Source: Chryseobacterium indologenes
GTDB taxonomy: Bacteria > Bacteroidota > Bacteroidia > Flavobacteriales > Weeksellaceae
DNA length: 64,000 bases
Direction: 5' to 3'
Assembly (NCBI RefSeq): GCF_001295265.1
Contig: NZ_LJOD01000011.1
Location: forward strand, 84,158-148,157
In this document: one piece after another, positions 52,626 through 61,410 of the stretch
How the letters are laid out: each line of letters opens with the position of its first letter
How positions within the stretch are numbered: position 1 is the first letter of the stretch
Notes under the pieces: generated by a model
Told to the model about the DNA's origin: nothing
Seen by the model: only the letters and a program-made list of their open reading frames with translations
Database searches by the model: none
Position numbers and translations under genes: made by a program

Positions 52626-52715
52626 TTATTTCTTCTTATGTCTGTTTGCTCTTCTTCTTTTCTTTCTCTTGTGAGTTGCAACCTTGTGTCTTTTTCTTTT
52701 CTTTCCGCTTGGCAT
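52626..52715 (-). CDS. 29-residue very basic protein, possibly ribosome-associated
   Basis: Reads MPSGKKRKRHKVATHKRKK followed by RRRANRHKKK: 29 residues with 19 Lys, Arg or His. It starts at the ATG at 52715 and is shorter than usual cut-offs for automatic gene finding. From memory, near-identical short proteins recur between HU and RNase G genes in Bacteroidota, which argues that it is real. The composition fits a small ribosomal or nucleic-acid-binding protein. A small Bacteroidota-specific protein called bL38 has been described on the Flavobacterium ribosome; whether this is that protein I cannot confirm. Confidence 0.65.
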   Translation of the reverse strand: MPSGKKRKRHKVATHKRKKRRRANRHKKK

Positions 52716-52758
52716 AATTTTAATTTTTTAGTAACTAGTTAATATTCAGTTAATGTTC

Positions 52759-53049
52759 TTATTTTACTGCAACTTTCGTTTTTACTTTCTCTACAAAAGA
52801 TTTTGAAGGCTTGAAAGCAGGAATATTATGAGCAGGAATCTCAATTGCAGTGTTCTTAGAAATATTTCTTCCTGTTTTAGCAGCTCTTGTTTTAATGATA
52901 AAAGATCCAAACCCTCTCAGATAAACGTTATCCCCATTATACATAGAAGTTCTGATCTCCTGCATAAAAGCTTCTACAACTTTCTGTGTTTCATTCTTTT
53001 CTGTTCCCAACTTATTTGAGATGGTGTTTACCAATTCTGCCTTTGTCAT
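52759..53049 (-). CDS. HU family DNA-binding protein
   Basis: A 96-residue HU/IHF protein: MTKAELVNTISNKLGTEKNETQKVVEAFMQEI and the DNA-binding arm VYLRGFGSFIIKTRAAKTGRNISKNTAIEIPAHN then PAFKPSKSF. It bends and packs DNA. A minus-strand TAAATTTG element at 53080-53087 gives a likely promoter, with CAAA on the plus strand at 53109 as -33. Confidence 0.95.
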   Translation of the reverse strand: MTKAELVNTISNKLGTEKNETQKVVEAFMQEIRTSMYNGDNVYLRGFGSFIIKTRAAKTGRNISKNTAIEIPAHNIPAFKPSKSFVEKVKTKVAVK

Positions 53050-53079
53050 TTCCTTTTTTAATTTTAAATTTTAGGTGTG

Positions 53080-53087
53080 CAAATTTA
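53080..53087 (-). promoter_or_regulatory. -7 element of the HU gene
   Basis: Minus-strand TAAATTTG, 30 bases upstream of the ATG; TTTG at 53112-53109 with 21-base spacing may be the -33. Confidence 0.55.
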
Positions 53088-53187
53088 GTTAAAAAAATTG
53101 AATACTAGCAAATTAGTGGCAAAATATTTTTGTTTAAATAGTAGAGTTTTACTGTTTACGGTATATTAATATTATATTAAGTTATTG

Positions 53188-53859
53188 TTACATGCTGGAA
53201 TTGTAGTAGCCGTTCTCTACACAGAAACGGATGAGGTGCAGCTTTGTTTTCAGTCCCAGTTTTTCTGTCAGCCTATTGATATAGGTATCTATTGTTCTGG
53301 TGCTCAGGTTCAGCTTTTCTCCGATTTCTTTGTTGCTGAATCCTTCATAACAGAATTTCATCAGCTGGATTTCGGTTGAGGTAAGCTCTTCCTGTCCTTT
53401 TTTCTGGCGTTCCATGTAATCCTGTACGGCAAGAGGCTGCTGTTCCCATTCTTTAGAATACGCTTCATAATCAAATTCTTCAGAGCCCGTACTTCCTTTA
53501 ATAATATCCTTTATAATATTGCTTTTTTTCTGGCAGTAATAAATATTGGGAATTTTAGAAAGGATTTCTGCCATATCTTCCTGGTAGGTATTGGAATAAG
53601 TAACGATGGGCGTTTCAGTATTGTTTTTTCTGATGTACTTGATGGCTTCAATTCCGCTTAATACCGGCATGAACAGCTCAATGATGAACACATCTTCCTG
53701 TCTTCTGTAGATTCTGTTAACGAGCTCGTGCCCGTTATTGCAATCATTCAGAAGCATATAGAAAGGGTTCTCCATCAGCGTTTTGATCATGATTTTTTTA
53801 AAATAAAAATCGCTGTCAGCTATAGAAAATCGCACCGTATTGGATAAAATTTTACTCAT
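53188..53859 (-). CDS. LuxR-type regulator with Glu at the phosphoacceptor site, beside T6SS genes
   Basis: A 223-residue NarL-type protein. In the receiver domain the phosphoacceptor Asp is replaced by Glu61 (DVFIIELFMPVLSG), a change that often mimics phosphorylation; Asp15 and Asp17 (SIADSDFYF) and a CQKKSN lysine remain. The C-terminal LuxR helix-turn-helix is intact (LTSTEIQLMKFCYEGFSNKEIGEKLN, RTIDTYINRLTEKLGL). Divergent from the T6SS tssO-like gene 180 bases away, so it is a candidate T6SS regulator (inference). Confidence 0.87.
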   Translation of the reverse strand: MSKILSNTVRFSIADSDFYFKKIMIKTLMENPFYMLLNDCNNGHELVNRIYRRQEDVFIIELFMPVLSGIEAIKYIRKNNTETPIVTYSNTYQEDMAEILSKIPNIYYCQKKSNIIKDIIKGSTGSEEFDYEAYSKEWEQQPLAVQDYMERQKKGQEELTSTEIQLMKFCYEGFSNKEIGEKLNLSTRTIDTYINRLTEKLGLKTKLHLIRFCVENGYYNSSM

Positions 53860-54039
53860 CTTTTAATATCGATTTGGCCTATGATATTTAAAATTCAGAG
53901 GCCTAATTTATGAAAAACTTATTAAAGTGAAAATTAATCTTAATTTAATTCCAAACACGTTGAAAATGGTGCGGGGAAAATACATCTTGTGCATAAAATT
54001 TTTTTTTTATATTTTCACAGGCCAAACAAATCGCAAATT

Positions 54040-54570
54040 ATGTCTTCTAGCAGGGAAAAAAAATTAAACAAATCAGACGTCAGAACGGGCATTTTGAAGT
54101 TTATTCTGTCTTTTGCTGTTCTTTCTGTGGTATCCTTTTTATGTCTATTTCTCTTTTTCAAGAGTTATGCTGTACAAAGAGAAGGTATTGACAGGGATGA
54201 CCGCGAATATACATCTCTTATGCAGAAAAGTGATCAGCTTAAAGCTGTTGTTGACGAGATCTATCAGGAAATGAGCCAGCATGATAAGGTAAGAAATGAC
54301 GGATTTCTGAGAACCAGTATCTTTGATAAGATGAAAGATGTAAAAAACGTCATGGGTAAAGACAGTGCAGGAAGTTTTAAACATTATGCCATTCTGATGA
54401 AGCAGATCAATCCTATGCTTACCCTGAAAAAAGAGATTGTTAAGCAGGAAAATAGAAAGCAGGGTGTATGGGCCGAGCTGCAGGACTGTATGGGAAAAAC
54501 AGGAGTTGTTGACAGGGAGCTTCAAAAAGATCCTACAAGAAACTTTACAGGAGGTAAAAAAAGAAAATAA
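54040..54570 (+). CDS. tssO: T6SS subtype iii membrane protein TssO-like
   Basis: A 176-residue protein: ATG at 54040 (an upstream GTG at 53989 would add a poorly plausible leader). A charged N-terminus (SSREKKLNKSDVRTG), one transmembrane helix (~18-41, ILKFILSFAVLSVVSFLCLFLFF), then a helical periplasmic domain (VDEIYQEMSQHDKVRND). This matches my memory of TssO, a trans-envelope component found only in Bacteroidota T6SS. First of four adjacent envelope genes. Confidence 0.65.
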   Translation: MSSSREKKLNKSDVRTGILKFILSFAVLSVVSFLCLFLFFKSYAVQREGIDRDDREYTSLMQKSDQLKAVVDEIYQEMSQHDKVRNDGFLRTSIFDKMKDVKNVMGKDSAGSFKHYAILMKQINPMLTLKKEIVKQENRKQGVWAELQDCMGKTGVVDRELQKDPTRNFTGGKKRK

Positions 54571-54584
54571 ATAAAAAAAAAGTT

Positions 54585-55106
54585 ATGCAGGGACAAATCA
54601 CACTATCCAAGAAAGAAAGGCATTACCAGTTTTTTTATTTAATACTGATGCTTCTGGTTGCCATGATATTTCTCGGGATCATCTTTTTAAAAGGATTTGA
54701 TTCACCGTTTTCAGATGAAGATATAATAGCTATTCAGAAGCTCGAGAAAAAGAAAGAGTTTGAGAGACAGCAGAAACTTCTTCAACCAAGAATAGACAGT
54801 ACCTATTCCATTATCAACAAAATGTCAGGCACAGCACCGGAACCTTATATTGAACAGGAAATTTCTATCGGAATCAATGATATTGGAAATCATTTTGATG
54901 ATGGAGTAACTGATATCCGTAAAGAAGCCTATCCACAGATCGTTAAATTCTATAAAATGTATTTTGAGGATAAAAGAGCACTTTCTACCACTACTGAAAC
55001 TCTTCAGAAACTGGAAAAGGATCTCACCGACTGCCAGATAGGATTCAAAAATAAGCAGGGACGCCTTTATGACAGAAATGAACAGATAAGGAACAGAACC
55101 CAGTAA
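54585..55106 (+). CDS. T6SS membrane protein, TssQ- or TssO-like
   Basis: A 173-residue protein with one N-terminal transmembrane helix (~15-36, HYQFFYLILMLLVAMIFLGIIF) and a helical, charged C-terminal region (EKKKEFERQQKLLQPRIDSTY, LEKDLTDCQIGFKNKQG). Topology and length mirror the preceding gene, and the two could be related. I assign it to the TssO/TssQ group mainly from position and shape. It starts 14 bases after the tssO-like gene. Confidence 0.5.
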   Translation: MQGQITLSKKERHYQFFYLILMLLVAMIFLGIIFLKGFDSPFSDEDIIAIQKLEKKKEFERQQKLLQPRIDSTYSIINKMSGTAPEPYIEQEISIGINDIGNHFDDGVTDIRKEAYPQIVKFYKMYFEDKRALSTTTETLQKLEKDLTDCQIGFKNKQGRLYDRNEQIRNRTQ

Positions 55107-55153
55107 ACCAAGCAAATAAATATTAAAAAAATAAAACACATCAATCACTAACT

Positions 55154-56056
55154 ATGAATTATTTTCAAAAAAACAAAAAGAACATTATAATAGGTGTTAT
55201 AGCAGCTCTGCTGATTGCCGCACTTGTTGCATTATGGCTCCAGAAGAAAGTGATCCACTCTTCCGATGATATTCTTGGAGTAGTTTATCCGTCCACTTTA
55301 TTCATCGGAGATACTCTTTCATTCGAAGATAATACCCAGTTTGCCAAAACCAAAAAATGGACTTTTGGAGACGGAACCACTTCTGATAAAAGCAAAGGGA
55401 TTCACTTCTATAATAAATCCGGATATTACACTGTAAGCTTAATTGTGGATAACAAGTACACGAAATTCTTCCAGGTAATGGTAAGGGAAAGGCCAATGAG
55501 ACCGGATACCACAAAGATAGCAACGACTATTGAAGCCCCTCTTCAGGCTATGCAGAATGAAGCGGTACAATTCCGGGCAGTATCTGATGCAACCAAGTTT
55601 GAATGGAAATTTGGAGAAAGCGGAGGTGTAGACGCCAGAGAAAAATTTGCTATTTACACTTTTAAACAGCCGGGTGAATATAAAGTGGCTCTGTTAACGG
55701 AAGAAAGCAGAGAACCTGTTTATCACACGATTAAAATCATTCCTGAGTACAACTCTTTGGATGATGTATTGCCTGTAGAAGATGCTTATGCGAAGGTTGA
55801 TAACAATTTCAAATACCACCTTCAGCAGATTGCCAACGGAAACGATTTCAATATGCATTACAACTACCTTTTGAAAACATACCTGTGTAACAATGAAAAC
55901 TCAGTGGTGAAGGTAAATGACAGTAAGGTCAATAACTTTTATATGTACTGTGCAGGGCTTCAGTTTGACAAAAATGTAGTGATCCAGACCGTAAAAGTGA
56001 ATTTTGATGATACACAGACCTGTGTAACCAAAGTAGATATCAACCAAAGCAAGTAA
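55154..56056 (+). CDS. T6SS-associated PKD-domain membrane protein (TssP-like)
   Basis: A 300-residue protein with one transmembrane helix near the N-terminus (~10-29, NIIIGVIAALLIAALVALWL) and two PKD-like domains (~50-110, KWTFGDGTTSDKSKGIHFY; ~135-195, EWKFGESGGVDAREKFAIYTF), followed by a ~100-residue C-terminal part with two widely spaced cysteines. Placed between TssQ/O-like and TssR genes, so it is a likely member of the subtype iii envelope complex. Confidence 0.55.
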   Translation: MNYFQKNKKNIIIGVIAALLIAALVALWLQKKVIHSSDDILGVVYPSTLFIGDTLSFEDNTQFAKTKKWTFGDGTTSDKSKGIHFYNKSGYYTVSLIVDNKYTKFFQVMVRERPMRPDTTKIATTIEAPLQAMQNEAVQFRAVSDATKFEWKFGESGGVDAREKFAIYTFKQPGEYKVALLTEESREPVYHTIKIIPEYNSLDDVLPVEDAYAKVDNNFKYHLQQIANGNDFNMHYNYLLKTYLCNNENSVVKVNDSKVNNFYMYCAGLQFDKNVVIQTVKVNFDDTQTCVTKVDINQSK

Positions 56057-56103
56057 TATTCTCCGGATAACCGGATGCGCCAATCATAAAAAGATAAAAT
56101 AGG

Positions 56104-58503
56104 ATGAAAAATAAATTTCCTCTAGCAGCATATTATATAGGATTATCAGTGTTATTAGCGAGCTGTCAGGTGAAGCTGCCGTCTAAAAGAACACCTGAGC
56201 CGTCACAGTACGGGCAGGTAGACAATTCACCGGTAGTGAACGGGTACCCGAAAAAATCAGTTCCATGGATTGTTATTTCGGACCGCTCCAGAAACACAGC
56301 CTATCTTGATAAAGATGACGAGAAGTCGTATAAAGAAGTTAAATTCCTGGAACCTCTAATGGTTCTGAAACATAGAGACGGAATGGTAAAAGTAGCGGAA
56401 TATGTTCCGGATGCTTTAATGAAAAAAGTTTCGTCAAAATCTATTAAAACTTACGGATGGATTTCAGAATCCGATCTTCTGTTATGGAACAGCTCTTTAA
56501 AAAGTGAAAAGACCGGATATCCGGTAAGAGTAGCGGTAGTTCCGAATAACAGTGATGTCATCAGAAGTGCCGAAAGGTATTATAAGAATGACTCCATCAT
56601 GGTGTTCAACTCGCCAAGCCTTATCGAAAACGCTAAAGCTAAAATTCCGAACGGGCAGATGGTGTATGTATACAAGCAGGCCGAAAATAACAGAAGATTC
56701 CTTGTAGGTAAAAAACCTTCTATTGATATAGACAGTATCAGCACCAATCTGTATGGCTGGGTAGATGCCAATGTGATCTCTGCATGGGGAGAACGTTCTG
56801 CCATTAAGCTGAAAAATGATGCCGGATATAATGACACTACCTTAGGAGTTCATGAAGGGTATCCCGGAGGGGCAAATACAGAAAACAGAACGGCTATTCT
56901 TCTTACAGACGCCAGCAAGAGAACTCCTCTTGAAAATATTTATCCTGTAACTCTGGCATTGAATGAGGCTCCAACCCCTGATTCCAAAACAAAGTATTTT
57001 ACCAATATTCTGGATTACAGTAAGAATTATGTATTTAATGTTTTAGGAGATAAAATTTATTTCGACCGGTATAAAGAAATTACGGAAAGAGATAAAAATA
57101 TCAACATCGTTTTTGCTTTGGATGTAAGTGCTCCCAATGCACCTTACGCACCTATTGTAAAATCATTACTTCAGGATCTGCAGCTTAGATTTGAGACCCC
57201 GTCCTATTTTAATACAGTAAAATACGGTGTGGTTTTGTATAAAAACAATCCATGTGGAAATAATGTATCAGTTTCCAGTTTAAATACAGACTACAATAAG
57301 ATCACCAAATTTATTGATGAGAAAACGAATGAGATGAACTGTGTAAGCAACAGCGGGTATCAGCCGGTAGGAGAAGCGCTTTCCGCAGCAGGAAACCTTC
57401 TTTCCAATGTTCCGGATGAAACGAATATTGTGATTACAGTGGGAACTTCGTCCAGCCAGAGCGGAAATATGTATGGAGTGATCAGCTCACTTTCACAGGC
57501 TCAGGCAAGACTGATCATGTTCCAGACCAGCGCAAGATCATCCGATAATTACAATGATTTTGTATTGATGTCTGAAAATGTGGTAACCAATACCGCCAAA
57601 AATATAGCTGAACTTAAAAAGCAGAAGATCGTTAAGCAGGCCGACGTTCTTACTAAGAATAATTTTAGTCTTGTAGAAGGGGATGCCGGGTTTTTCTCAT
57701 TAGATTATCCTAAGCAGAGTATGTCTCAGGGGTTTGTAATCTTCCCTAAAAAAGGAGAAATTGCAACGCCGGGATATCTTAAAAAATCTGTAGACAGTCT
57801 TATTGCACAGGTTACTTTAGATAATCAGACCATTGATAAGTCACTTAACGAATATTTCCATTCTTCTGTAGGAGCAGGAAATACAGATGTAGATCTGAAA
57901 TATAAATACCTGTATCCGGGACTTACAAATCCTGTTTCTGCAGGAATTGCCGCACAGCTCATCAACTACGGAAACCCATTCCTTGTGAAAGGGCACATTC
58001 CGAAAGACCTGAAAGATTTCAAACCGGGACATGAAAAAGGAATTCTGATCTCTGAAACAGAATTTGATAATCTGAAAAATTTCTATACCGAAGTATACCA
58101 GAAAACAGATGCCGGCAGAGAAGATTTCAGAAGAGCAAGCGCTATCAGGGAATATATAAAACTGCTTAAGAAATATAATCCTACAATAAAGTTCCTTGAT
58201 AAAGGAGATCTTTATCAGAAATCTATGTCTTATGCCGTAGGTTTAAGTACCGGGTTTGATCTGTCTGAAGAAGAAATAATGGCTAAGTTTAACCTGAGAG
58301 GATGGAAAAAATCTAAAGATATTTCAGACCAGACGGTAAGAAACTATTTCCTGAACTATAAAAAGCTTGCAGACAGAATGCTTTCCTATAGAAAACATCC
58401 TGCTGTAAAGATTGAGCAGAACGGACAGACATTCTACTGGCTTAATGAGCACTTTATGCCAACCATGCAGGAAACAGAAGCGCCGGAATATACCAAGCAT
58501 TAA
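56104..58503 (+). CDS. tssR: T6SS subtype iii lipoprotein TssR
   Basis: A 799-residue lipoprotein (lipobox LLASC, Cys21). N-terminal ~300 residues contain SH3-like beta segments (KEVKFLEPLMVLKHRDGMVKV, YGWISESDLLLW, VDANVISAWGE). A von Willebrand A-like region follows (~333-500, NINIVFALDVSAPNAPYAP) with an imperfect metal site (DVSAP instead of DxSxS), then a helical C-terminus. This matches TssR, specific to Bacteroidota T6SS. It ends the envelope gene group and has its own terminator. Confidence 0.8.
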   Translation: MKNKFPLAAYYIGLSVLLASCQVKLPSKRTPEPSQYGQVDNSPVVNGYPKKSVPWIVISDRSRNTAYLDKDDEKSYKEVKFLEPLMVLKHRDGMVKVAEYVPDALMKKVSSKSIKTYGWISESDLLLWNSSLKSEKTGYPVRVAVVPNNSDVIRSAERYYKNDSIMVFNSPSLIENAKAKIPNGQMVYVYKQAENNRRFLVGKKPSIDIDSISTNLYGWVDANVISAWGERSAIKLKNDAGYNDTTLGVHEGYPGGANTENRTAILLTDASKRTPLENIYPVTLALNEAPTPDSKTKYFTNILDYSKNYVFNVLGDKIYFDRYKEITERDKNINIVFALDVSAPNAPYAPIVKSLLQDLQLRFETPSYFNTVKYGVVLYKNNPCGNNVSVSSLNTDYNKITKFIDEKTNEMNCVSNSGYQPVGEALSAAGNLLSNVPDETNIVITVGTSSSQSGNMYGVISSLSQAQARLIMFQTSARSSDNYNDFVLMSENVVTNTAKNIAELKKQKIVKQADVLTKNNFSLVEGDAGFFSLDYPKQSMSQGFVIFPKKGEIATPGYLKKSVDSLIAQVTLDNQTIDKSLNEYFHSSVGAGNTDVDLKYKYLYPGLTNPVSAGIAAQLINYGNPFLVKGHIPKDLKDFKPGHEKGILISETEFDNLKNFYTEVYQKTDAGREDFRRASAIREYIKLLKKYNPTIKFLDKGDLYQKSMSYAVGLSTGFDLSEEEIMAKFNLRGWKKSKDISDQTVRNYFLNYKKLADRMLSYRKHPAVKIEQNGQTFYWLNEHFMPTMQETEAPEYTKH

Positions 58504-58526
58504 TTATAACATATATAATAATATCT

Positions 58527-58554
58527 AAAGCAGGAGTTTAACTTCTGCTTTTTT
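58527..58554 (+). terminator. Terminator after tssR
   Basis: AAAGCAGGAG and CTTCTGCTTT arms (one G-T pair), 5-base loop and six T. The rest of the gap to hcp (58555-58730) shows no gene. Confidence 0.8.
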
Positions 58555-58730
58555 ATGTTGAAAAAATGAAAATGAACCTTGATTATTTTGCACTTATACA
58601 AATTTCATAAAACGCAGGAAATTCTGTTTTATTTCTCATTTAAGTGTAAAATATCTCTGTTTTTCAAGGTTTAAGAGGTTGTTTGAAATCTTTTATTCAT
58701 GGTGTTTTGATGCTGTTTTTAAATCCAGTA

Positions 58731-58766
58731 TCGTAGAATTACTACAAAAAGTCGTAGAACTACTAC
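58731..58766 (+). promoter_or_regulatory. Two 21-bp-spaced sites upstream of hcp, probable activator binding
   Basis: TCGTAGAATTACTAC (58731-58745) and TCGTAGAACTACTAC (58752-58766), each with a GTAG...CTAC dyad, start 21 bp apart (two helical turns). The same arrangement is found at 63915-63950. They lie ~50 bases before the -7 element. Confidence 0.65.
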
Positions 58767-58816
58767 AATTTTTCAGATTTACAGTAAAAAGCTTTTTTTT
58801 AAAAAAAGGACGTTCT
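58752..58816 (+). repeat. 65-bp regulatory repeat, copy A (hcp promoter)
   Basis: Matches 63936-64000 at 62 of 65 bases. It covers the second activator-like site, a TTTTTCAGATTTACAGT stretch and the A/T tracts just before the -7 element. Confidence 0.9.
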
Positions 58817-58823
58817 ATATTTG
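58816..58823 (+). promoter_or_regulatory. -7 element of the hcp promoter
   Basis: TATATTTG. A -33 TTTG is missing (T and A tracts occupy that position), which fits an activator-dependent promoter. Confidence 0.65.
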
Positions 58824-58876
58824 CTCAACAATCAATCACCAAATCACAAAATATTAACGATTAAAATTTACTAATC

Positions 58877-59281
58877 ATGGCAGCAAATTCAAGAGGAATT
58901 TTAAAATTCAACGGAGGAGAAGGTCAGAAACTATTAAAGCTGAACTACAGCGTATCAAGAACCACAGACGTTTCAGGACGTGTAGCATCAGATCCTTCTA
59001 ATGCACTTATTAAGATTACAGTAGAAGCTACTGAAAAATCAGATATCCTTGAAAGCTTATTAAACGGAAAGTATAAACCTACAACCGGAGAAGTTACTTT
59101 CAACAAATCTCACGAAGAAGGAACTCTTATTACTTTGAGCTGGAATAACGGATATGTAATTCAGCATCAGGTAGAGTTCGATGCAATCGACGAAAACAGC
59201 ATGCTGATCAGTTTCGTAGTGAGTGCAGAAACCATCGACTACGGAGGTTCTAAGTACGACGGAATATGGCCGGGTGCTTAA
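58877..59281 (+). CDS. hcp: T6SS tube protein Hcp (TssD)
   Basis: A 134-residue Hcp of the subtype iii type: AANSRGILKFNGGEGQKLLKLNYSVSRTTDVSGRVASD, then YGGSKYDGIWPG at the end. Hcp hexamers stack as the tube expelled by the T6SS sheath, and small effectors or extensions ride in it. No start-codon ambiguity. It has its own promoter and terminator, so it can be made in far larger amounts than VgrG. Confidence 0.93.
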   Translation: MAANSRGILKFNGGEGQKLLKLNYSVSRTTDVSGRVASDPSNALIKITVEATEKSDILESLLNGKYKPTTGEVTFNKSHEEGTLITLSWNNGYVIQHQVEFDAIDENSMLISFVVSAETIDYGGSKYDGIWPGA

Positions 59282-59310
59282 TCTTACACTATTACACATC
59301 AACATTCATA

Positions 59311-59344
59311 AAAAAAGGCTGTCCCAAGAAAGACGGTCTTTTTT
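59311..59344 (+). terminator. Terminator after hcp
   Basis: AAAAAAGGCTGTC and GACGGTCTTTTTT arms with G-T pairs and an 8-base loop, T run at the end. Readthrough into vgrG is possible. Confidence 0.75.
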
Positions 59345-59460
59345 GCCTGGGATGATTTATTCTATGTTACTTAAAGAAACAATAGACAAATAACCTGCCG
59401 GAAATATATGGACCGGATGATTTTTTTTATTACCTTTAATGTATTCAAACACAATAAAAT

Positions 59461-61398
59461 ATGAAAGCCCAAACACAAAATATGCCGAAAAACTCTTCAT
59501 TTCGTCCGTCTCAGAATGCCGACGGAATTTCTGAAAATCAACATTCCGGGATCAACCGTCTGGTGAAACTGTCTTTAGTGATAGAAGGAAAAATTATTAA
59601 ATTTTATAAGCATTTTAAGCTGAAACAAAGCACCAGCCGTCATCATGAATTTAGTTTAACCCTGGCCCATGATGCTTTGGGGGACCGCCAGACCCATACT
59701 CTTGAAGAAGCCAATAAATTCCTGGGGAAACGTCTTACTGCCGTTATTTCATATAAAGATATTGAGAATAGCCCCGAAAGAAATTTTGTAGGGATCATTA
59801 CTAAGGTAGGCTTCAGCCAGGAAAAAATGAGTCTGGGGAATATCGTTCTTTCAGGATACAGCCCAACTATTCTTCTTGACGGTGCCCCGCATGTACAGAG
59901 TTTCGGAGGCGGCCAGCCTGTGAATATGGGAATTATTGCTGAAGAAGTGATCAGGCAGGGTATTGATAAAAGCCGGTTTGATATCAGAATTGATACCAAT
60001 GATTATTCCCAGATCATATACAGCAGCCAATACAATGAAACCCATTATAATTATCTGGCACGAATGGCAGAGGCCTATGGTGAACAATTCTATTATGATG
60101 GTGAAGTACTGCATTTTGGTAAGCTTCCACCTCAGAATAAGCCCATCAAACTTACGTATGGAAGTAATGCAGATGATATTAAAGTAGAATTAAAAGCAGT
60201 TCATACGAAACCCGAGTTCTATGGATATAACAGCAGCCGTAACGAAAAACTTACTTCCGGGGCAACACCGATCCAGCATGTAAGTGACCTGGCCAAAACA
60301 GCTTATGAACACAACGATAAAATTTATAAAACACCCGCTCTTCAGGTAGCCCCTATCAAAGCAACTACCCATCTTGATGTTGAATATTCACAAAAAAGTA
60401 CTTCAGGAAGTGAAGCCGTAAATGTATTTTCAGTATCAGGAAATACTACTGTCCCGTTTTTACATCCTGGATGTGTGGTTGATCTTCAGATGAGAAAACC
60501 TGATACCAACGAAGCATCCTATTTCACCAGAATTATGGTGACTGAAACCACCCATGAGATTGATACCATTGGCCATTATACAGGAAGTTTTGAAGCTATA
60601 GCTTCAGACACAGGATTTTTACCAAAACCGGAATTCACTTTCCCAAAAGCCGAACCACAAATTGCAACCGTGATTTCCAACGCTGATCCCGAGGGACAGG
60701 GAAGGGTACAGGTAAGATTCGACTGGCAAAACAATGATACAACTCATTTTATCAGAATGATGAGCCCGGATGCAGGAGGAACAGACCGGGTTACCCAAAA
60801 TAGAGGTTATGTGGCCATTCCTGAAATAGGAGACCAGGTAATGGTAAATTTTGTACACAGCCATCCGGACCGTCCATTTGTTATGGGAGGAATGTTCCAT
60901 GGCGGAGTAGGACTAGGCGGAGGATTGGATAACCGCGTTAAATCCATTCAGACCCGAAGCGGGCACAAAGTAATATTTACTGAAGATGAAAGTATCATCA
61001 TTACCGATAAATCCGGAAACGAAATCCATCTGGATACAACAGGAAGCAATATTACCATTACTGCCCCTGAAACCATGACATTGAACTGCAGAAATATGAA
61101 TATCAATGTCGGTGAGAATATGACAACGAATGTGGGAGTCAATAAAATGGATACTATTATGGTTAATCATTCAGAAAGTGTAGGTTCCATGAAATACCTT
61201 TCTACCGGAGCAGATTTTATAACGAATGTAACCGGAAAAATGACAGAATTTATCCAGGGAAATAAAGAATCTCACACAGAAAAAGACCGATTAAGAGTAG
61301 CTAACGGACAAATTACCACCCAAAGCCAAGGAACATTTGAGCAGCATGCTCAGAAAGAAGTACAGAATAATTCCGGAGAGAAGTCTAAAAACCACTAA
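59461..61398 (+). CDS. vgrG: T6SS spike protein VgrG (TssI)
   Basis: A 645-residue VgrG: gp27-like part (~30-390, FSLTLAHDALGDRQT, MGIIAEEVIRQGIDKSRFDI) and gp5 OB-fold and beta-prism (SNADPEGQGRVQVRFDWQ, MMSPDAGG, VAIPEIGDQVMVNFVHSHPDRPFVMGGMFHGG, then beta-helix repeats such as NMNINVGENMTTNVGVN). It has no C-terminal enzymatic domain. It ends 12 bases before the effector gene, so the effector probably rides on this spike. Confidence 0.94.
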   Translation: MKAQTQNMPKNSSFRPSQNADGISENQHSGINRLVKLSLVIEGKIIKFYKHFKLKQSTSRHHEFSLTLAHDALGDRQTHTLEEANKFLGKRLTAVISYKDIENSPERNFVGIITKVGFSQEKMSLGNIVLSGYSPTILLDGAPHVQSFGGGQPVNMGIIAEEVIRQGIDKSRFDIRIDTNDYSQIIYSSQYNETHYNYLARMAEAYGEQFYYDGEVLHFGKLPPQNKPIKLTYGSNADDIKVELKAVHTKPEFYGYNSSRNEKLTSGATPIQHVSDLAKTAYEHNDKIYKTPALQVAPIKATTHLDVEYSQKSTSGSEAVNVFSVSGNTTVPFLHPGCVVDLQMRKPDTNEASYFTRIMVTETTHEIDTIGHYTGSFEAIASDTGFLPKPEFTFPKAEPQIATVISNADPEGQGRVQVRFDWQNNDTTHFIRMMSPDAGGTDRVTQNRGYVAIPEIGDQVMVNFVHSHPDRPFVMGGMFHGGVGLGGGLDNRVKSIQTRSGHKVIFTEDESIIITDKSGNEIHLDTTGSNITITAPETMTLNCRNMNINVGENMTTNVGVNKMDTIMVNHSESVGSMKYLSTGADFITNVTGKMTEFIQGNKESHTEKDRLRVANGQITTQSQGTFEQHAQKEVQNNSGEKSKNH

Positions 61399-61410
61399 TT
61401 TTTTGTACAA

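Noticed and set aside
53989..54039. GTG-initiated extension of the TssO-like protein
   Set aside because: Adds an unusual aromatic leader before the conserved MSSSREKK start.
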